Source of the DNA: Spirochaetales bacterium
GTDB taxonomy: Bacteria; Spirochaetota; Spirochaetia; Sphaerochaetales; Sphaerochaetaceae
NCBI GenBank assembly: GCA_017470995.1
Contig: JAFUXI010000008.1
Span: 1 to 64,000 of the forward strand
Direction: 5' to 3'
DNA length: 64,000 nucleotides
How positions within the stretch are numbered: position 1 is the first letter of the stretch; each line of letters begins with the position of its first letter. Positions 44,171-50,653 of this stretch are shown here, in pieces. The position numbers and the translations under genes are program-made. Below the pieces are notes generated by a model that saw only the letters and a list, made by a program, of their open reading frames with translations, was not told the DNA's origin and made no database searches.

Positions 44171-46117
44171 ATGAACAGGCTTCTTAAAAGCTTAGTATTA
44201 GTCTTCCTGACGCTGGCGCTGGTCTTCGGACTGTGCGCCTGCAAGGAGGAGCCCCAGCAGCCGCAGGAGCATGTCCACACGTTCAGCTCCGAATGGACTA
44301 CCGATGCCAATTACCACTGGCATGCTGCGACGTGCGAACATACCGACCAGAAAGCCGACAGGGCAAAGCACACCTGGGAAAGTAAGGTCCTGACTCCCGC
44401 CACCCATACCACGGATGGCGAGAGGGAACTGACCTGTACGGGCTGCGGACTCACCAAGAAAGAGGTGATTCCCGCCATGACACTGGTCCATACCTTCTCG
44501 GAGGAATGGACCCATGACGAGACCTATCACTGGCATGCCGCGACATGCGAGCATACAGGCGAAAAGGGTTCATTCGAACCCCATACCTGGGACAGCAGTG
44601 AAGTAGTCACGCCATCCTCCTGCACGGTAGCCGGAACCATCCGCTACACCTGCAAGTGCGGTGCAGTCAAGGAAGAAGCTCTACCGCTGCATACCTTTGC
44701 GACAGCCTGGACCAGCGATGATACCTATCACTGGCACGCAGCTACATGTGAACACACCGAACAGAGATCCTCGGTCGAGGAGCATTCCTTCGGTACTGCG
44801 GTAATCAACGGCAACGGTACAGCTACGCTGACATGCAAGGTCTGCGGAAAGCAGGTCACGAGGGATCTTCCAGGCACCATCAAGATGGTCACCGCAGGTC
44901 CCGGCGAGGATGCATCCACTCAGGCAGTAATCTCCTGGCATGCCACCAAGACTGGCTCATCGCTTGAGTATGCGCTTGAGGACAGCGAACTGTGGACAGC
45001 AGTCGGAAATGCACAGTGCCACGAGACCCTGTCTACGGCCGACTGGAGGGATACTTCCGGCAACAAACTGGCAGAAAGCCACTATGTCTGCAAGGTCTAT
45101 CTTGACGGTCTGACTCCGGGCTCCAGGTACAAATACAGAATCAAGGACTCGGGTAGTTCTTATTCCGATGTCGCTCATTTCAACACCGCTGAAGCAGATT
45201 CCACATATTTCCAGTTCATGTGGCTCAGTGACCTCCATACTCCTAAGGGAGGTGAGACCTACATCAGACGTGTAGGGGAACTCATCGATTTCGCACAGGC
45301 CAAGGACGGCGTGGACCTCGACTTTGTCCTCTTTACGGGTGACATGGTCAACAAGGGCCAGATCTACAAGCACTGGAACTACTGGTCTGACAGCGGTCTT
45401 ATGAATGACCTGACATATGCCTTTGTCTGCGGAAACCATGACTACTACGGCTGGAAGGACAAGGAACGCACCACAAACGACTACTACAAGGAGTTTGCGG
45501 CCTATCCTGCCAACAACGATCCCGAAGGCGATGCATTCGTTCTGGACAGCAACTACTGGTTCATATGGAACAGGGTCCTGTTCGTATGTATCGACAACTT
45601 CACCACGGAAAGCGCAGTGCTCAGCAAGCTTGACGGAAGTTCCCTGTCTGCACAGCAGGCCTATTTCAAGGCTGTCGTAGAAGCCAACGAAGGCAATTAC
45701 GACTATCTGATTTTCTGTCAGCATCTGCCGTTCTTCAACACGGACACCAAGCCGTGTGACTACGGCAACTACACCAGCTGGCGCAAGATATTCGACCAGT
45801 ACAAGGTTGACTTCGCACTCTCGTCGGATGAACACACCTACAGACGTACATATCCGCTCTACAACAACCAGAAGCAGGAACTTGCCGAAGGAAAGGTGCA
45901 GGCCGGAACCGTCTATGTCGTCAGCAACCAGACAGAGGGTAGTTCGATCAGCGGACTCAGGAACGAGGCGGCAGAGGGCCTTAAGTACATCGAGTACACC
46001 GCCGGCGGAATCGGCGGAGCTTACTTCACCGTCACGCCTACCGAGATGACACTTCATCTCATCGGCTCCGGCGGAACGGAGAGGGATTCCGTAACAGTTC
46101 TCAAGAAAACCCGCTAA
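44171..46117 (+). CDS. Lipoprotein: three HWHAATCEH repeats plus purple-acid-phosphatase-like phosphoesterase
   Basis: 648 aa, lipobox near LCAC. Residues about 34-220 hold three ~60-residue repeats with the core W-x-x-D-x-x-Y-H-W-H-A-A-T-C-E-H-T and paired cysteines (TCTGCG, CKCG, CKVCG) that look like metal-binding ribbons. Residues about 225-340 form a fibronectin-like domain; then a calcineurin-type phosphoesterase: WLSDLHTP, FTGDMVNKG, VCGNHDYYG, FCQHLPFF. In the last motif the usual G-H-x-H-x-Y-x-R reads S-D-E-H-T-Y-R-R, so one metal histidine is replaced by Asp. It likely removes phosphate from an extracellular substrate. Confidence 0.85.
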   Translation: MNRLLKSLVLVFLTLALVFGLCACKEEPQQPQEHVHTFSSEWTTDANYHWHAATCEHTDQKADRAKHTWESKVLTPATHTTDGERELTCTGCGLTKKEVIPAMTLVHTFSEEWTHDETYHWHAATCEHTGEKGSFEPHTWDSSEVVTPSSCTVAGTIRYTCKCGAVKEEALPLHTFATAWTSDDTYHWHAATCEHTEQRSSVEEHSFGTAVINGNGTATLTCKVCGKQVTRDLPGTIKMVTAGPGEDASTQAVISWHATKTGSSLEYALEDSELWTAVGNAQCHETLSTADWRDTSGNKLAESHYVCKVYLDGLTPGSRYKYRIKDSGSSYSDVAHFNTAEADSTYFQFMWLSDLHTPKGGETYIRRVGELIDFAQAKDGVDLDFVLFTGDMVNKGQIYKHWNYWSDSGLMNDLTYAFVCGNHDYYGWKDKERTTNDYYKEFAAYPANNDPEGDAFVLDSNYWFIWNRVLFVCIDNFTTESAVLSKLDGSSLSAQQAYFKAVVEANEGNYDYLIFCQHLPFFNTDTKPCDYGNYTSWRKIFDQYKVDFALSSDEHTYRRTYPLYNNQKQELAEGKVQAGTVYVVSNQTEGSSISGLRNEAAEGLKYIEYTAGGIGGAYFTVTPTEMTLHLIGSGGTERDSVTVLKKTR

Positions 46118-46150
46118 CAAGCGGCTTTTCATAATAACCTCCAAAACACA

Positions 46151-46190
46151 GGCCCGGCCTCATTGAACTGAGACCGGGCCAATTCTATTT
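46151..46190 (+). terminator. Terminator after the phosphoesterase gene
   Basis: Stem GGCCCGG/CCGGGCC (46151-46157 with 46174-46180) extended past one mismatch by CTCA/TGAG, followed by AATTCTATTT. It may also serve the opposite-strand gene. Confidence 0.75.
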
Positions 46191-46207
46191 ATAGATATTC
46201 AAATAAT

Positions 46208-46471
46208 TTAATGATATATCAAAGGATAGTCTTCAGGCCTATATAGGGAATCGGTTTCAATATCGACATCAAGTTCCGGCCAATGGAGGTTCCCGAAAGC
46301 ATCCATTTCCAGAATAGCAAGTGCTTTCACTGGTGCGTTTTCAAAGAACGGGTACTCCTTGTAACTCATGAAGAATTCTTCACCGTTGACAAGAATCCAG
46401 ATTCCGAAGGGGGAGATGTTCGTTACTTCTGCATGCTTTTTACTGTTCAAAATGCTTTGTCCATTCTGCAT
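46208..46471 (-). CDS. DUF2442-family protein (partner of DUF4160)
   Basis: 87 aa from MQNGQSILNSKK at 46471 with GGAGG upstream. The ILVNGEEFFMSYKEYPFFENAPVKALAILE segment and the ELDVDIETDSL end are typical of DUF2442. It overlaps the DUF4160 gene by 32 bases. The two families are commonly found together as putative toxin-antitoxin-like pairs; no activity is proven by sequence. Confidence 0.85.
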   Translation of the reverse strand: MQNGQSILNSKKHAEVTNISPFGIWILVNGEEFFMSYKEYPFFENAPVKALAILEMDAFGNLHWPELDVDIETDSLYRPEDYPLIYH

Positions 46472-46676
46472 TGATTTCCTCCTTTCTTCTGTTAATAGTA
46501 TCAAGGATGGCAGATACTTCATGGGAGTCTAGATTAATGACTTTTGCAACTGATATTTCTGGTTCCAGCCACACTTTTACTTCTCCATCTGATGAAGACA
46601 CATGAACATGCCTTCGGTTTTCTTCCCTTGAAAAGAAGTAGTATCTGTATTTACCATCAACGAAAACAGTTGGCAT
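46440..46676 (-). CDS. DUF4160-family protein
   Basis: 78 aa, MPTVFVDGKYRYYFFSREENRRHVHVSS start is diagnostic (I/V-x-F-x-SREE-x-R-x-HVHV). GAGG precedes the ATG and a strong promoter lies upstream. Pair with the DUF2442 gene; stands in an AT-richer stretch, suggesting an accessory insertion. Confidence 0.88.
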   Translation of the reverse strand: MPTVFVDGKYRYYFFSREENRRHVHVSSSDGEVKVWLEPEISVAKVINLDSHEVSAILDTINRRKEEINAEWTKHFEQ

Positions 46677-46694
46677 AAGTACCTCTCAAATAAA

Positions 46695-46723
46695 AATATA
46701 GCAAATCAGTTTTTGACTGTCAA
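46695..46723 (-). promoter_or_regulatory. Promoter of the DUF4160-DUF2442 pair
   Basis: Minus strand: TTGACA (46723-46718), 17-base spacer, TATATT (46700-46695), 19 bases before the ATG. Confidence 0.8.
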
Positions 46724-46730
46724 ATTACAA

Positions 46731-46762
46731 AATAAAAAGCCTGAGTTACTTTCTCAGGCTTT
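46731..46762 (-). terminator. Terminator of the polysaccharide deacetylase gene
   Basis: Minus-strand stem AAGCCTGAG/CTCAGGCTT with a seven-base loop, followed by TTTATTTTG. Confidence 0.85.
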
Positions 46763-46786
46763 CAACGCTTGTTGGGGTTTAAATCA

Positions 46787-47941
46787 TCAGATCTTAAGCA
46801 GCTTCGGGTCATTGAGATACCTGATGGTATCCTTTGCAGTCAGAATCTGGACATCCTTCTTGGAGAGGATGTGGGCCAGCATTCTCCTGACCATGTTGCG
46901 TCTCTGCGCTGCATTGGCCTTGATCTTGGTGATTTCCTCGCCTTCAAGGTCGTTCTTGTCATACTTGTCGCAGTAGATGTCAGTGTGCATTCCGACATAG
47001 AACGGGCAGCGGTTGCCTTCATAGTGGAGATCGAAGGTGTATGCCATGGTCGCAAAGGCATCGTTCTCGTCCATGAAATACTCGAACCAGAGGTTCCAGT
47101 CCATGCCGGTGATCTTTCCGGAATTTACGTCGAAATCAGGGTTGTCTGCCGCAAGGCGGGCTCTGAGACCCGGGCGTGTGCCGTATTTCTCGCAGATTTC
47201 ATCGGGCGGGGTAGTGAAGACATACATCGGAAGAGCCCACAGACCGGGATGGCTGCTGATCATCGGTTTCTGGGAGTAGAATGCCTCTGAAACGAAGGTC
47301 TCTCCGGGACTTCCGTTGTCCATTGTGTAGGGCCAGAACTCGTTCTTTCCGTTCTTGTCTTCCTGCCAGCCTTCCTCGACTGCGGCTTCATAGAGGATGC
47401 CCAGCTTGTCAAGCGACGTGAACAGGTTGTCGTTGTACTCCAAAAACGGGGTCCTGAAACCGACGATGTCCTCTTTTCTGATTCCCAACCCGGAATCTTC
47501 CTTCTCGGGGGCATAGGGCTTCTCCATGGTCTTGTACCACTTCTCATGCTCAGCCATCCAGTCATTGAGATCCATGATCGGTGTGCGTGTAACGGGGTCT
47601 GCATCCCAGTCGAACTCAAGTCCGTGGGGATGGGAGTAGGTGTGCATGGCAATCTCGTTGCCTTCTACCTGCGCCCTGTGCCAGATTTCCTTGACATAGC
47701 GGTTTTCTTCCGTGTCATTGTCGGTGATGTTGTCAGCCTTGAGGAAGAACGTGCCTACAATCGGGCTGCCGTCGTGGTTCTTGTTCTCTTTGAACAGGTC
47801 CAGGATGAATTTGATTCCACCTTCGCCGCCGGAACCGGGAAGTCCCGAGTAGGCATTGTCGTCGAAAGTGAAAGATGCTAACTGGCGGACCTCATTTGGT
47901 TTGAGTCCGAACGGTGGATTAACTGATGGTGTTCTATTCAT
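46787..47941 (-). CDS. NodB-type polysaccharide deacetylase
   Basis: 384 aa from ATG 47941; a second in-frame ATG at 47953 falls on the promoter -10 and is less likely. No signal peptide, so cytoplasmic. Catalytic motifs: ASFTFDDN (Asp and metal Asp) near residue 29, and AMHTYSHPHG (the H-xxx-H metal pair). The large second half (MDWNLWFEYFMDENDAFATMAYTF; FYVGMHTDIYC) fits carbohydrate deacetylases of about 400 aa. A variant of the CGTGAAA operator box occupies its promoter spacer, so it likely belongs to the same regulon as the GH94 gene. Confidence 0.9.
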   Translation of the reverse strand: MNRTPSVNPPFGLKPNEVRQLASFTFDDNAYSGLPGSGGEGGIKFILDLFKENKNHDGSPIVGTFFLKADNITDNDTEENRYVKEIWHRAQVEGNEIAMHTYSHPHGLEFDWDADPVTRTPIMDLNDWMAEHEKWYKTMEKPYAPEKEDSGLGIRKEDIVGFRTPFLEYNDNLFTSLDKLGILYEAAVEEGWQEDKNGKNEFWPYTMDNGSPGETFVSEAFYSQKPMISSHPGLWALPMYVFTTPPDEICEKYGTRPGLRARLAADNPDFDVNSGKITGMDWNLWFEYFMDENDAFATMAYTFDLHYEGNRCPFYVGMHTDIYCDKYDKNDLEGEEITKIKANAAQRRNMVRRMLAHILSKKDVQILTAKDTIRYLNDPKLLKI

Positions 47942-47948
47942 ACTTGAA

Positions 47949-47976
47949 AGCATATCACTTTCACGTGAAAAAGCAA
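47949..47976 (-). promoter_or_regulatory. Promoter of the deacetylase with palindromic operator in the spacer
   Basis: Minus strand: TTGCTT (47976-47971), 16-base spacer containing TTTCACGTGAAA, TATGCT (47954-47949), then seven bases to ATG 47941. The palindrome shares the CGTGAAA half site with the boxes at 35232, 35345, 49472 and 49710. Confidence 0.6.
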
Positions 47977-48075
47977 GGTTTTATCTAATCAGCAGATCAA
48001 AACAGATAATCGTTCAATGATCTTTCAGATGAAAAAAACCAAATATTGTTGCAAAAACGCCTCTGAATTTCTAAT

Positions 48076-48092
48076 GAAAACTGCAGTTTTTC
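48076..48092. repeat. Palindrome GAAAACTGCAGTTTTTC, copy 1
   Basis: A 14-base perfect palindrome AAAACTGCAGTTTT in the spacer before hicAB. The same core recurs at 63552-63567. Confidence 0.6.
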
Positions 48093-48146
48093 CGTATTAG
48101 TAGTCAGAGCATGAAACATGCCTGAATTCAATTTCGGAGGGCTGCA

Positions 48147-48221
48147 ATGAAAACAGAAAGAAAAAGCTTGATACACGTGTTTACACGTGTTATATTTGGA
48201 GGTGCTCATGACAAAGCTTGA
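48147..48221 (+). CDS. Possible 24-codon leader ORF overlapping the hicA start
   Basis: ATG 48147 has a good GGAGGG five bases upstream. It encodes MKTERKSLIHVFTRVIFG followed by GAHDKA and stops 14 bases inside hicA, so translation could couple to hicA. It has no recognisable domain and may be fortuitous. Confidence 0.3.
   Translation: MKTERKSLIHVFTRVIFGGAHDKA
48168..48196 (+). promoter_or_regulatory. Autoregulated-looking hicAB promoter (P2-like) with CACGTG repeats
   Basis: TTGATA (48168-48173), 17-base spacer, TATATT (48191-48196). The spacer is made of two CACGTGT units (48174-48180 and 48184-48190), a natural HicB target. The predicted RNA start (about 48201-48204) falls at or past the hicA ribosome site (GGAGG 48198-48202), so this RNA would lack it. 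Confidence 0.6.
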
Positions 48222-48387
48222 ACTTGAACGTCGTTTGAAGAGAGCAGGCTGGTCAATTGAGCATGGATCTAATCATGATAAGGCTGTAAGTCCGGACAGG
48301 GCCGTGAAGATTCCCATTCCGCGCCACAAAGGTGATATTCCGAAGGGCTTGGTGCTGAGAATCATGAAAGATGCCGGCCTGGACTGA
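48208..48387 (+). CDS. hicA: HicA toxin (mRNA interferase)
   Basis: 59 aa from ATG 48208 with GGAGG five bases upstream; a GTG seven codons earlier is in frame but lies in the promoter. Sequence MTKLELERRLKRAGWSIEHG then SNHDKA and PIPRHKGDIPKG is the HicA double-stranded-RNA-binding-like fold, with the catalytic histidine expected in GSNHD. HicA cuts mRNA and blocks growth until bound by HicB. The usual aromatic residue two places after the His-Asp pair is replaced (HDKAV). Confidence 0.93.
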   Translation: MTKLELERRLKRAGWSIEHGSNHDKAVSPDRAVKIPIPRHKGDIPKGLVLRIMKDAGLD

Positions 48388-48405
48388 CCGGAGAAGGAGT
48401 AAAAA

Positions 48406-48786
48406 ATGAAGTATGTTTATCCTGCCGTTTTCGAACCGGCTGAAGAGGGTGGCTACATTGTTACTGTTCCTGATGTTCCACATTGCTACACCTCCGGCAA
48501 AGACATGGCTCAAGCTATTGAAATGGCCCAGGATGCAGCTGCTATGCTTCTTGTGGACTTTGAGGACGAAGGCTCTCAGATTCCCGAACCAAGCAATCTC
48601 GACGATTTGCAGACTACATCCATAAAGTCCCTCGTCCTTGTCGATACTGACTCATGGAGAAAGGAATTCGATAGCCGCGCAGTAAAGAAAACCCTCACGA
48701 TTCCTTCCTGGCTCAATACCAAGGCAGAGCGTGCCGGCGTCAACTTCTCCCAGCTTTTGCGTGATGCCCTGATGTCGGTTGTCTGA
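48406..48786 (+). CDS. hicB: HicB antitoxin
   Basis: 126 aa; GGAG precedes the ATG. The N-terminal half is the partial RNase H-like fold (YPAVFEPAEEGGYIVTVPDVPHCYTSGKDMAQAIEMAQDA), and the C-terminus is a ribbon-helix-helix (LTIPSWLNTKAERAGVNFSQLLRDAL) for DNA binding. It neutralises HicA and should bind the repeated CACGTG of its promoter. Eighteen bases after hicA. Confidence 0.94.
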   Translation: MKYVYPAVFEPAEEGGYIVTVPDVPHCYTSGKDMAQAIEMAQDAAAMLLVDFEDEGSQIPEPSNLDDLQTTSIKSLVLVDTDSWRKEFDSRAVKKTLTIPSWLNTKAERAGVNFSQLLRDALMSVV

Positions 48787-48815
48787 GCCATTCCTTTCAA
48801 GGCCGATACCCCTGA

Positions 48816-49214
48816 TTCAGACTCAAAAATGTCAAATATTCACAATTCATCGATGATGTGAGAAAATTGAAGAAGACGGAGACCACAAGGGAAGCAGTGG
48901 AAAGAGCCATCGATATGCATCCTACTGATTCACCGATAAAAAGGATCTTGGAAGACAACAGAGCGGAGGTGTCTGAGATGTTCATGTATGAATTCAATGA
49001 AGAGGAGTACAGGGAAGTAATCAGGGAAGAAGCTCATGAGGAAGGACTTGCGAAAGGCCTTGCGGAAGGGCGCGCAGAAGGGCGCGCAGAAGGCGAACGG
49101 CGAATTGCCTTGCTCATGACCAAGCTGAAGGAGCTTGGCCTGGTTGAAGACGCATTCAAGGCTGCCTCGGATCCCGAATTCAGAAACAAGCTCTACAAAG
49201 AATACAATCTCTAG
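48816..49214 (+). pseudogene. Remnant of a PD-(D/E)XK nuclease-family transposase-like (Rpn-type) gene
   Basis: The frame is open from 48816 after a TGA, with no ATG; the first usable start is GTG 48858, without a ribosome site. What remains is the C-terminal tail of the family: YSQFIDDVRKLKK, then EAVERAIDM, ILEDNRAEVSEMFMYEFNEEEY and the repetitive (E/A)EGLAKGLAEGRAEGRAEGE tail. The catalytic N-terminal two thirds is missing. A GCGCAGAAGG repeat codes the tail. Sits directly after hicB, consistent with a decayed mobile segment. Confidence 0.7.
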
Positions 49215-49471
49215 ATCAAAGGTTTTTGCCAAAACATCCATTATGAGGGGGCAGATACCTACCGGCATTACCGGATGTTTTGTTCGGGAGGCCTGGGGTC
49301 TGCTCTCTTGGGCCTCCGGTGCTGCAGCTTGCTCGTAATCATTTGCATTTCGTTCACATGAGATGGGGTTGTGTGTAGCAAATTATACTGAGGATTGATT
49401 ATGTCAGATTCTTGTCTCTGTAACCGAACGGACAGTCCGGCTGTTTGGATTGGTGTTAGGAGAATGAAAAG
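49215..49471. other. Gene-free stretch with two stem-loops
   Basis: AAAACATCC (49231-49239) pairs with GGATGTTTT (49273-49281), and GGAGGCC (49287-49293) with GGCCTCC (49311-49317). Neither is a clear terminator, though the first ends in TTTTG. No coding frame of note; 49330-49471 shows nothing I can name. Confidence 0.45.
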
Positions 49472-49495
49472 AGTTTTAACGTGAAAACAAGGAGG
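49472..49495 (+). promoter_or_regulatory. Operator-like box with orphan ribosome site
   Basis: GTTTTAACGTGAAAAC is followed at once by AAGGAGG (49489-49495), the same arrangement as at 49710, but no proper gene follows: the nearest ATG (49516) is 20 bases on and opens only 17 codons. It looks like a duplicated or abandoned gene front. Confidence 0.55.
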
Positions 49496-49680
49496 TGTTT
49501 TTATTCTGACAGACTATGAAAAAGTTGTCACGGAAAACAAACGCTATAAAGATCGGAAAAATCCGATGAAACACACTCTGCAACCGAATTCAACTGATAT
49601 ATTTGTTTGTTTAACTAGTAGTTACAAAAACGAATATTTATTTGCACCCCTTCAGAACCTTCCAATCAAGAAGAAAAATA

Positions 49681-49725
49681 TTGACAATCGACTTTTTGTA
49701 CTTCTATAATTTTAACGTGAAAAAA
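49681..49725 (+). promoter_or_regulatory. Promoter and operator of the surface-lipoprotein cluster
   Basis: TTGACA (49681-49686), 18-base spacer, perfect TATAAT (49705-49710), then the box TTTTAACGTGAAAAAA (49710-49725) over the RNA start region and AAAGGAGAG leading to ATG 49738. A repressor on this box would block the promoter. Confidence 0.8.
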
Positions 49726-49737
49726 GGAGAGTGCTAT

Positions 49738-50562
49738 ATGGCTAAGAAAATCACCTTTACAATGTTAGTCTTGCTGATTGTTTCAGCATTAGTTTTTGTT
49801 TCCTGTTCTCAGGAAACCGGTGGCAAGGTCCCCGGACCCGCACCTGCACCGGTAACCAAAATCGAGAACAAGGCCGGCGAAGTCAGCGGAAACATCGTTT
49901 ACAACGGCGACTTTGAGAGCGGCACTGATTCAGACCTCTCCGGAGACGGAGCAGGTATCGAGGTTGTTGAAATCGAAGAAGGACACGCTCTTCTTGTTGA
50001 CCAGCAGGAGACCTATGGTGAAGTCATGATGGACATCACCAAGTACTACGGTGCCGGAAAGAGCTTCTATGTCGAAGGTTGGTTCAAGGATGCAGAAAGC
50101 ACAAATACTGCCGACCTGACTGCAAAGCTGTCATTCAACATCGTTACCGGCGGCGGATATGAGACAATCCATCAGACCTACGACATCCCCGGTCAGTATG
50201 ACGGATCATGGCTTTCTGACGATGAGGCTGAGGAAATCTTCGGAATCGAGACCAACTGCATCGGAGAGGACATCTCGGACGGTGAGTGGCACAAGGTTTC
50301 CGCAATCCTGGATGCAGAGCAGATCGATGCCGTTATGACCAGCGAGGACGATCAGTGCCACTGGACAGGCGACAAGACCATGTACCTGCTTGCTGTCGTA
50401 TGGTATGTCGGAACCTATCCCGATCAGGGCGGTTACAAGTACTATCTCGACAACGTCGTGATCAAGGACCTCAACAGAGAACTCCCGACACAGGGAAGAA
50501 CCTACGAAGCACCTGAAGAGCCTGAAGAGGAAGAGCCGGAAGAGGATCTTGAGGATCTCTGA
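49738..50562 (+). CDS. Lipoprotein with CBM4/9-like carbohydrate-binding domain
   Basis: 274 aa from MAKKITFTMLVL at 49738. Lipobox near LVFVSC, then a Pro-rich linker. The domain begins GNIVYNGDFESGTDSDLSG, with the NGDFE..G start, the later YVEGWFKD and KYYLDNVVIKD end, all typical of CBM4/9 beta-sandwiches. The C-terminus is an acidic Glu/Pro tail (EAPEEPEEEEPEEDLEDL). First gene of the cluster behind the strong promoter-operator; probably binds a glycan at the cell surface. Confidence 0.82.
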   Translation: MAKKITFTMLVLLIVSALVFVSCSQETGGKVPGPAPAPVTKIENKAGEVSGNIVYNGDFESGTDSDLSGDGAGIEVVEIEEGHALLVDQQETYGEVMMDITKYYGAGKSFYVEGWFKDAESTNTADLTAKLSFNIVTGGGYETIHQTYDIPGQYDGSWLSDDEAEEIFGIETNCIGEDISDGEWHKVSAILDAEQIDAVMTSEDDQCHWTGDKTMYLLAVVWYVGTYPDQGGYKYYLDNVVIKDLNRELPTQGRTYEAPEEPEEEEPEEDLEDL

Positions 50563-50586
50563 TCTTCCGAATCAATTGAACGGATT

Positions 50587-50613
50587 TTGGCCATCAGCGT
50601 GTCTGGTGGCCAA
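50587..50613 (+). other. Stem-loop between two lipoprotein genes
   Basis: Eleven-base stem TTGGCCATCAG/CTGGTGGCCAA (one G-U) with a CGTGT loop. No T run follows, so it may be an RNA processing or stabilising hairpin rather than a terminator. Confidence 0.6.
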
Positions 50614-50653
50614 TGGCGTAATAAAAAGAAGACATTAGAAAAAGGAGAAAAGC

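Noticed and set aside
44200-44870. CRISPR-like repetition
   Set aside because: The repetition is protein-level (three diverged ~60-residue repeats), with no short identical repeats or spacers. No CRISPR array was seen anywhere in the window.
44957-46144. 395-codon frame opposite the phosphoesterase
   Set aside because: Opposite strand of a gene with clear catalytic motifs; no support of its own.
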